Virus record (IMG/VR): IMGVR_UViG_3300008050_000404
Location: 1-21,028 of that record
Length of the DNA stretch: 21,028 nucleotides
Reading direction: 5' to 3' (one strand)
Origin: a virus
Position 1 is the stretch's first letter, and every line of letters begins with the position of its first letter. Of this stretch, positions 1 through 4,997 are shown piece after piece. The notes beneath the pieces are model-generated. The model had not been told where the DNA came from. It made no database searches and saw only the letters and a list, made by a program, of their open reading frames with translations. The translations under genes were made by a program, and so were the position numbers.

Positions 1-882
1 ATCATTTGAAAACACTGGGGGAATATAAGTTAATTCCTTGAGTTTTTTCGCCTCAATTAGAGTATTAACACTACCAACAAAGTCACATTCAAATTCTGTT
101 CGGAATTGTGTTTCAGAAGTGTTTGCAATTGTTTCTTCTTTCCATTTTTCGTCGCGACCTGGCACTTGGCTCCAGTGAACTTCGATAGGAACATATGAAC
201 TTCTGCCATTTTCTGCATCGGTCCAGAACTTATAGAATAGATTCATTCCGTGAGGAGTTGAAACCATCAAAACTTTAGTCGTCTTACCTGAAGTGATTGT
301 TGGATACACTGAACTAAAGAATTCATCAGCCACTTCGTGGGGAACGAATGCAAATTCGTCGAGGAAAATTAGGTTAAAGGAACTACCACGAATGGCACTT
401 GAGGAAGTAGCAGATGCTAAAATTCTCGAACCGTTTTCGAGTTCAATAGAACCTTTATTCCACTGTTCAACACCTTGTTGCAGCCATTTTGGAAGATGTT
501 CATATGCTAACTGAAGTCTATGAAGAAGTTCCCTTGCAGTTGCTTGCTTATTTGCAAGAATGGCAACACTTACTTCGGGATTGAATAGTACATAATGAAG
601 AAGATATGCAATAGTTGTAGTTGATTTGCCAGACTGACGAGGCAGTTTACAAATCACAAATCGGTTATCGTGAATCTTAGTTACGATGTCTTCTTGAAAA
701 TCATACAATTCAAAATTAATTAATCCTCTATCAAGATGAATGATTTTTACATACTTTTTAATGAAGTAAATTGGGTCTTGTTGACATTTTAGATATTCAC
801 CAACTTCTTCAGTTGTAAAATCTAAATTAACACCTTTACCTTTTAGATTTGGATTACCGAGGTAATGTTCATTCTGACTCAT
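1..882 (-). CDS. gp17: Terminase large subunit, T4 gp17-like (3' end cut by window edge)
   Basis: This is the ATP-driven DNA packaging motor and headful nuclease; it docks on the portal and pumps concatemeric DNA into the prohead. The ATG at 882 opens 294 codons that run without a stop to base 1. Visible ATPase motifs are LYDFQ (59-63, adenine-binding region), Walker A PRQSGKST (81-88), Walker B LIFLDE (171-176) with its catalytic glutamate, and the coupling motif STP (208-210). T4 gp17 is 610 residues, so the RuvC-like nuclease half lies outside the window. The start overlaps the upstream 77-residue gene by 14 bases, with only a weak GGAT ribosome site, which suggests coupling to upstream translation. 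The ATG is followed by a plausible hydrophilic N-terminus, so the start is likely right. The motifs and the gene order behind gp13-gp16 make the assignment firm. Confidence 0.96.
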   Translation of the reverse strand, partial: MSQNEHYLGNPNLKGKGVNLDFTTEEVGEYLKCQQDPIYFIKKYVKIIHLDRGLINFELYDFQEDIVTKIHDNRFVICKLPRQSGKSTTTIAYLLHYVLFNPEVSVAILANKQATARELLHRLQLAYEHLPKWLQQGVEQWNKGSIELENGSRILASATSSSAIRGSSFNLIFLDEFAFVPHEVADEFFSSVYPTITSGKTTKVLMVSTPHGMNLFYKFWTDAENGRSSYVPIEVHWSQVPGRDEKWKEETIANTSETQFRTEFECDFVGSVNTLIEAKKLKELTYIPPVFSND

Positions 883-1102
883 TGTTTTCAATCCATATTT
901 CTTTACCAACGACTGGGGAACTCAAACCACCTTTGGGTTTTCCAATCATTGCGGGACACCAATCACCACCGAAATGTCCCTTTGATTTCATATCTTTCAA
1001 CCACTCTTTGCCAAAGTTTTCAATCAAGAACTCGTCTCTTGCTTCGCTATGGCTATTGTGGTATTTTGTGCTTTGATAACAGATTGGTTCAAAGTCACTC
1101 AT
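869..1102 (-). CDS. Unknown 77-residue protein between the terminase genes
   Basis: I do not recognise this family. The ATG at 1102 gives a 77-residue soluble protein beginning MSDFEPICYQS and ending IWIENNESE. It has no membrane segment or signal peptide. Cysteines sit at 8 and about 49, and a Gly/Lys-rich stretch runs through the middle (KSKGHFGGDW). The ATG overlaps the end of gp16 by 8 bases, and the gene's TGA lies 14 bases inside gp17, so it is embedded in the terminase operon and probably translationally coupled. A longer version starting at 1168 would lie mostly inside gp16 and has a lysine/arginine-rich, shadow-like N-terminus, so I prefer 1102. In T4, genes 16 and 17 are adjacent with nothing between them. 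A packaging accessory role is only a guess from position. Confidence 0.7.
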   Translation of the reverse strand: MSDFEPICYQSTKYHNSHSEARDEFLIENFGKEWLKDMKSKGHFGGDWCPAMIGKPKGGLSSPVVGKEIWIENNESE

Positions 1103-1613
1103 CTTTTGCTTCGAATTCCACATCAATAATGTCTTCTTGTTTTTCCTGCTCTTCAATCTCACCTTCAATTAATTGTTCTCTTTGTTGCTTAAGAAGTTTC
1201 TGAAGTTCTTGTGTAGAACCAACAAACAAAGAATTATTTGTAATATTTTGTGCTTTTTGTCCGCCATCTTCTTTACGAATCTGTTTCATTTTGTTGTGCA
1301 TTTCAAGAAGGTCTTTATTCACATCAGCAACATTCTTAATCATCTGAGCGGCAACTTCATATGCTCTTGGCGATTCTGTTTCAGAGGCAACAGTAAGAAT
1401 ACCGTCAATTGCGGTATTACCAGTGTCTATGATTTCCTTGAGGTTCTTTCTTACGAGATTATAATCACGCTTCAGTTTATCTTCTTCTGTAGTGTGAATG
1501 ATAATCGGACTTCCGCCGGCAGACATTCCATCGTGTACTATTTCATTATCTTCTGTTATTTCTAAATCTAATGCATCTTCTATTTGTTCATCAACTTTTT
1601 TCTTTTTATTCAC
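1095..1613 (-). CDS. gp16: Terminase small subunit, T4 gp16-like
   Basis: This is the DNA-recognition and ATPase-regulating partner of gp17 and acts as a ring oligomer. The product is about 172 residues, against 164 in T4 gp16. An acidic N-terminus leads into a helical core (roughly residues 44-115, including DYNLVRKNLKEII), followed by the conserved NNSLFVGSTQELQKLLK near 127-143 and a very acidic coiled-coil tail. The start is not ATG: the frame opens with TTG (1616) directly followed by GTG (1613). A GGGGAG ribosome site at 1628-1623 lies 9 bases before the GTG and 6 before the TTG. I chose the GTG; the TTG would add one residue. The start overlaps the end of gp15, and the stop overlaps the 77-residue gene. 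The sequence pattern plus its place between gp15 and gp17 make the call strong. Confidence 0.93.
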   Translation of the reverse strand: MNKKKKVDEQIEDALDLEITEDNEIVHDGMSAGGSPIIIHTTEEDKLKRDYNLVRKNLKEIIDTGNTAIDGILTVASETESPRAYEVAAQMIKNVADVNKDLLEMHNKMKQIRKEDGGQKAQNITNNSLFVGSTQELQKLLKQQREQLIEGEIEEQEKQEDIIDVEFEAKDE

Positions 1614-2439
1614 CAATTATATCTCCCCATATATCAACATCACCTGTGTTACTACCAAAGGTATGAAAAGTAATTCCTGCTGTATAATCAGAACTGTCTG
1701 AAGAAGCACCACTCGGACCAGTAACACCAATCTCTATTAGAGAGGTTGCACCGCTAGTCAATCCTGCATCATAAGAAGTTTTGTTAAACATCGTAGCAAA
1801 GATATTTTTAATAACACCACTGGAAATTGTTCTTCCGTAAATATAACTTTTTGCAGTGAATCCTAAAGTCCAAGTTAAACTTCTTCTTTCTTCAAAATCA
1901 CCTTCCCATTCTTCTTCGTTTGTTACAGAATTCAAAATTAATGGAATGTCAACTTTCCTAACTAAACTAGTTGGATTTATGCTTACAGTAAATTCAGGAG
2001 TAAAGTAAGGTAAAATTTGTTCTACAATTTGTAAACCATCATCCATAAATTTTGTCATAATATATAAATTAAAATTAACATTATATGGAACTTCAGAATA
2101 AGAGTAAGTCATTTTATTGTCAGAATCTGATGATGCTTTCTTCTGAAACTTTTCCATAGTATTTCTTTTTCGAGGACTATCATAGTCAATAGATTCTATT
2201 TCGAAACTAATGCGAGGAAGAGTCATTGCAACTTCTCTTCCTTGGTCATCTCTGATAGAACCACCTTCTTCAATTCTTCGAAGATACTTTTCAGAGTTTC
2301 CATATGATAAAGGAACACGAATAGTATCTTTTACTGTAGTTCCATCTGACTGATATCTTTTAATGTGAATATTATTAAAAAGAGAACCGAAGGCTACTAC
2401 TAGATTTCTTAAAGAATCGTTTTTAAAATAAGTAAACAT
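1606..2439 (-). CDS. gp15: Tail terminator / sheath stabiliser, T4 gp15-like
   Basis: gp15 forms the hexameric ring that caps the tail tube and sheath and joins them to the neck. The 277-residue product matches the T4 protein (272). Family-typical segments visible are the N-terminal YFKNDSLRNLVVAFGSLFNN, a central basic stretch around 88-101, a strand/helix block with YIMTKFMDDGLQIVEQI (126-142), and the signature WEGDFEERRSLTWTLGFTAK (178-197) followed by GVIKNI. The C-terminal 50 residues are Gly/Ser/Thr-rich. The ATG overlaps the gp14 stop as TAATG. A perfect GGAGG (2450-2446) sits 6 bases upstream, so this is a strongly initiated gene. gp16 follows with an overlap. The assignment is firm from sequence and order. 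Confidence 0.94.
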   Translation of the reverse strand: MFTYFKNDSLRNLVVAFGSLFNNIHIKRYQSDGTTVKDTIRVPLSYGNSEKYLRRIEEGGSIRDDQGREVAMTLPRISFEIESIDYDSPRKRNTMEKFQKKASSDSDNKMTYSYSEVPYNVNFNLYIMTKFMDDGLQIVEQILPYFTPEFTVSINPTSLVRKVDIPLILNSVTNEEEWEGDFEERRSLTWTLGFTAKSYIYGRTISSGVIKNIFATMFNKTSYDAGLTSGATSLIEIGVTGPSGASSDSSDYTAGITFHTFGSNTGDVDIWGDIIGE

Positions 2440-3281
2440 TAGTAACCTCCATCACTAAACGGGTCAATATCAGTAAAGTCGAATATATCATCTGCATCTC
2501 TTTGTATATCATCAGAATCATCATATGGGTCAGTTGGAATAATAACCGCATCGGATATTGCCGAGTAGCCAACAAATACAGCAGTTGCACCAGAATCTGT
2601 TCCTGTTATTGTAACACCACCAGATAAAGAACCGACAACATTATGAATATCAATAACTCTTGTAGATGGTTTCCAAGTAACTACATTGGCAGACCAACCT
2701 GTTGCTGTAACTGGTTCGCCTGGAACAAATGTTCCGCTAGGGGTAGACACTGATAGACTAACAACAGTCTCTTGTTGTACATCTTCAAACTTATCAATTT
2801 CATCCCAACCAGTTTCGATATCTTCTTGACTGTACTGGAAGAGTTCACAGGAAAGTTCGTATGTGTAAAGTTTACCTACTTGATAAAATGGATTTTCGTG
2901 TTCGACAAATTTAATTTCAAACAAACCATTGGTGAGAGGAAAGTAAATCAAATCTCCTTCTAATGGTCTTGTCATTGCCAATTCTTGTTCAAATCTTTTC
3001 TTAGCAACGACTAACTTCATACTATCTTTTATTTCTAAACCAAACTTAGAGATAAAATCACCATCTCCCTCAAACCCATCTACATTTGAAATATACATTT
3101 CAAGTTCAGTACCACCTGTAAATCCTGAAATGGTATCTTCGCCAAATAATTCGTCTTTATTAACAATATTTCTAGGAAGATATACCATATCCTGACCATG
3201 TATCTGGATAGCCTCTATGGTCAGGTCTTCAACGATTTTTTGTTCGTTGTTGGTGTGTTTGAAGAATGGATTTTTTGCCAT
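2439..3281 (-). CDS. gp14: Neck protein, T4 gp14-like, with a C-terminal beta-rich extension
   Basis: gp14 completes the neck (connector) of the filled head so that the tail can attach. It is 280 residues, against 256 in T4. Residues 1-155 carry the family pattern: MAKNPFF start, DMVYLPRNIVNKDELFGED (31-49), FGLEIKDSMKLVVAKKRF (80-97), GDLIYFPLTNGLFEIKFVE (109-127), and NPFYQVGKLYTYELSCELF (130-148). From about 170 to 245 there is a compact beta-strand module (VTWKPSTRVIDIHNV, GVTITGTDSGATAVFVGY), then an Asp-rich tail ending in DPFSDGGY. Similar Trp-Pro/Gly-rich modules appear in gp8 of this window. An AGGA ribosome site lies inside the end of gp13, 3 bases upstream, implying coupling. gp13 and gp14 act together in the known T4 neck. 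Confidence 0.93.
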   Translation of the reverse strand: MAKNPFFKHTNNEQKIVEDLTIEAIQIHGQDMVYLPRNIVNKDELFGEDTISGFTGGTELEMYISNVDGFEGDGDFISKFGLEIKDSMKLVVAKKRFEQELAMTRPLEGDLIYFPLTNGLFEIKFVEHENPFYQVGKLYTYELSCELFQYSQEDIETGWDEIDKFEDVQQETVVSLSVSTPSGTFVPGEPVTATGWSANVVTWKPSTRVIDIHNVVGSLSGGVTITGTDSGATAVFVGYSAISDAVIIPTDPYDDSDDIQRDADDIFDFTDIDPFSDGGY

Positions 3282-3284
3282 TTT

Positions 3285-4034
3285 TTATCCTACTATAAAA
3301 CCAGGCGGTTCTTCAAATTTCACTTGCATTTCTTCTTCAAGCCTTTGAACTTCTTCGTTTGCTTGGTCAAAAATTTGTTGTCCGTTAAAAGATACTCCGC
3401 CTGGTAATTGAATATTTTCAAACTTAGATAAATTTGAACCCCATTGTCTTTTAAATACAGCAGTCACATATTGTTTTAATAACCTATCATCGTAAACTTT
3501 TGTAAATTCTTGAGGGTCAATTACTACCCACGCTTCAAGTGCAATAAATTCGCCTTCGTTGATTTTCTTCGACCAGTCCATATCAATATACAATCTTTGT
3601 GTAGTTCTAGTGAATCTAAAAGATTTTGCAGGGTCTATCATTTGTTGAACCATTGACATATTTTGACGAATCAACATATAGTTTGTCATTGTGCCACCAC
3701 TATGCCAACCATACCAATCGTTTAATGCAATCTGATATTGCAAATCAAACATATTGCTTGACATAGTACTGAATTGAAATACATCAGAAATACTTAAGAC
3801 AGAATCATCAAGTGCAGAAATATCAATATATCCGTTAGTTATATCATCAGCCGTGACAGCATGTGATAAGTATAGTTTTTCCGCACCATCATAATGGTAA
3901 TCCGCAAAGAATTGTAATGCATCGTCTATTCGGTCCTCTAATTGAGAATCGTCTACATTAATATCTATTACAGGATATCCAAGTCTGCGGAGAGCGTAGT
4001 CTTTTAACGCCTGTCTGGTTGTTGGTTTAGCCAT
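3285..4034 (-). CDS. gp13: Neck protein, T4 gp13-like
   Basis: gp13 forms the neck ring below the portal vertex that seals the packaged head and receives gp14 and the tail. At 249 residues it is shorter than T4 gp13 (309). Family-like segments are LKDYALRRLGYPVIDINVD near the N-terminus, RIDDALQFFADYHYDGAEK (32-50), the Trp/Tyr-rich centre, the tract FRFTRTTQRLYIDMDW, and the C-terminal KQYVTAVFKRQWGSNLSKF leading to a glutamate-rich helix (NEEVQRLEEE). The ATG at 4034 has a strong AAGGAG ribosome site 10 bases upstream. The 52-base gap before it is the longest in the window. It contains a candidate late promoter and a hairpin that would cover this ribosome site on longer transcripts. gp14 follows after 3 bases. 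Confidence 0.94.
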   Translation of the reverse strand: MAKPTTRQALKDYALRRLGYPVIDINVDDSQLEDRIDDALQFFADYHYDGAEKLYLSHAVTADDITNGYIDISALDDSVLSISDVFQFSTMSSNMFDLQYQIALNDWYGWHSGGTMTNYMLIRQNMSMVQQMIDPAKSFRFTRTTQRLYIDMDWSKKINEGEFIALEAWVVIDPQEFTKVYDDRLLKQYVTAVFKRQWGSNLSKFENIQLPGGVSFNGQQIFDQANEEVQRLEEEMQVKFEEPPGFIVG

Positions 4035-4041
4035 ATAGCAG

Positions 4042-4077
4042 TCTCTCCTTTTCTATAGTATATATAAGACGGAGAGA
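4042..4077 (-). promoter_or_regulatory. Hairpin covering the gp13 ribosome binding site
   Basis: On the minus-strand transcript UCUCUCC (4077-4071) pairs perfectly with GGAGAGA (4048-4042). This gives a 7-bp stem (4 G-C, 3 A-U) with a 22-base loop. The 3' arm contains most of the AAGGAG ribosome site of gp13. The candidate late promoter TATATATA (4066-4059) lies in the loop, so a transcript starting just after it would lack the 5' arm and leave the ribosome site free. T4 genes e, soc and 49 are known to use this design to block translation from early read-through transcripts. Applying it here is inference. Confidence 0.55.
4059..4066 (-). promoter_or_regulatory. Candidate late promoter before gp13 (TATATATA)
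   Basis: TATATATA differs from the T4 late-promoter element TATAAATA at one position and is preceded by TT on the minus strand. It sits 24 bases before the gp13 ATG, inside the largest gap of the window. The transcription start would be expected about 5 to 8 bases downstream, just before the ribosome site. T4-type late promoters need only this element, recognised by gp55, with no -35 box. Confidence 0.5.
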
Positions 4078-4086
4078 TATATTGGA

Positions 4087-4470
4087 TTATTGATATGTAA
4101 GTACTTCTGTATAATCATCCAAAAGATATGAAATTTCGTCTAAATCTTTAGCGGAAATAGAGCAATGCTCTCCCAACGCACTTATTTTTAATTTTTCGAA
4201 AGTTACAGTAATTTCGGGGGAGAGAGCAGTTTGTAGCATTTCAACGAACTGCTTTTTTTGCTCATTATCCATTTCAAATACCCCATCTTCTGTCTTACTG
4301 CTATAATTTTCTAATAATTCATTCTGAATATTTTCAATTTGTAGAAGGTGCGGGTTTACTTGGTCTATAAATTTTTTAATTTCTATAGTAGTTTTGATTG
4401 GTAATGCTTGGTCTAACAGATTTTTAAATACAGGATAAGAGCGATATAATTTTTCATATGTTATTTTCAT
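4087..4470 (-). CDS. Unknown 127-residue protein, possible -1 frameshift partner of the preceding gene
   Basis: The product is 127 residues, helical, acidic and without membrane segments. Its layout is helix-rich 1-45, then an EDGVFEMDNEQKKQFVEML segment, then a strand/helix C-terminus (ISAKDLDEISYLLDDY). This layout reminds me of small uncharacterised phage proteins of the DUF1617 type, but I cannot confirm that. The ATG at 4470 overlaps the upstream stop as ATGA, with GGAG 9 bases ahead. A longer frame opening at TTG 4485 is disfavoured because the GGAG would lie inside it. The in-frame codons just before the ATG (AAA AAA CAA) would be read if ribosomes slipped back one base at the A AAA AAC heptamer at 4479-4473, joining this protein to the upstream one. 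It ends directly before the gp13 promoter gap. Confidence 0.72.
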   Translation of the reverse strand: MKITYEKLYRSYPVFKNLLDQALPIKTTIEIKKFIDQVNPHLLQIENIQNELLENYSSKTEDGVFEMDNEQKKQFVEMLQTALSPEITVTFEKLKISALGEHCSISAKDLDEISYLLDDYTEVLTYQ

Positions 4471-4964
4471 TTGTTTTTTCTCCAATTACCACGAAATTTC
4501 TCTCTTTTTTTTATTAGTTTTTTCATTTCGATTACTTCTTTTTTATTATCAATATCTTCAAAAAGATGTTCCCACATTAGATGTATCATACTTGATATTC
4601 TATAAAAATTATCATCTTCTTCATTATAGTCTAAGTCGTTTTTATTTTCCATTAACGATGCGACTTCATCTACATATTTTTCATCTTCTTCTTCTGTTTT
4701 TTCCAATAACCTCATATCATTGCCTCTCTTAACATACCGTTCACCTTCCTTCCAAGGAAATTCCCCTTCTATTTGAGATGAGCCAGTATATAAAATATGT
4801 TTTTCAGAAGAAACATATTCTTGCCCAATACAACCTTTGGGTAACTTGTACTCTGGTTCGACTTTTTGAAATATTTCTAAATCAAAAATACTTTCATTAC
4901 CACGGTTATCAGTGATAATGATATCATTAGAGGGAGTATGTAAAAATTTTCTTCGATGATTCAT
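4467..4964 (-). CDS. Unknown 165-residue protein downstream of the fibre genes
   Basis: I do not recognise a characterised family. The N-terminal half has a compact pattern: PSNDIIITDNRGN (11-23), LPKGCIGQEYVSSEKHILYT (41-60), and GEFPWKEGERYVKRGND (67-83). Short conserved-looking blocks of this kind (LPxGxxxxxYxxxxxH, EFPWxxGxxY) remind me of unannotated proteins near fibre genes of marine phages. The second half is charged and helical, with a Lys/Arg-rich end (RKNK). It has its own late promoter (4997-4990) and an AGGAA ribosome site before the ATG at 4964. Its position right after three fibre or spike genes would suit a fibre or tail assembly helper, but that is a guess. The last codons AGA AAA AAC AAA TGA contain a phased slippery heptamer. 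Confidence 0.75.
   Translation of the reverse strand: MNHRRKFLHTPSNDIIITDNRGNESIFDLEIFQKVEPEYKLPKGCIGQEYVSSEKHILYTGSSQIEGEFPWKEGERYVKRGNDMRLLEKTEEEDEKYVDEVASLMENKNDLDYNEEDDNFYRISSMIHLMWEHLFEDIDNKKEVIEMKKLIKKREKFRGNWRKNK
4473..4479 (-). other. Candidate -1 ribosomal frameshift site A AAA AAC
   Basis: Read in the frame of the 165-residue gene the codons are AGA AAA AAC AAA TGA, so the heptamer is phased as X XXY YYZ. A one-base slip back leads into CAA ATG AAA, the frame of the next gene, with no stop between. The stop of the 0 frame is one codon further on. GGAG (4483-4480) touches the heptamer; it also serves as ribosome site for the ATG at 4470, so simple re-initiation is the competing explanation. 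I see no clear downstream stem-loop. Confidence 0.35.
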
Positions 4965-4989
4965 AATTTAAATTCCTATACAATTACAT

Positions 4990-4997
4990 TATTTATA
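4990..4997 (-). promoter_or_regulatory. T4-type late promoter TATAAATA before the 165-residue gene
   Basis: This is an exact TATAAATA on the minus strand. It starts the base after the TGA of the beta-helix gene and lies 25 bases before the ATG at 4964. AGGAA, the likely ribosome site, follows it. It is one of only two exact minus-strand copies I found, and both are in gaps between genes. Confidence 0.7.

Noticed and set aside
869-1168. A 99-residue version of the gene between the terminases
   Set aside because: The extra 22 residues lie inside gp16 and look like a frame shadow; ATG 1102 fits the overlap pattern of the cluster.
4087-4485. A 132-residue version of the small gene starting at TTG 4485
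   Set aside because: GGAG would lie inside the gene, whereas ATG 4470 has that GGAG at 9 bases and an ATGA overlap with the previous stop.
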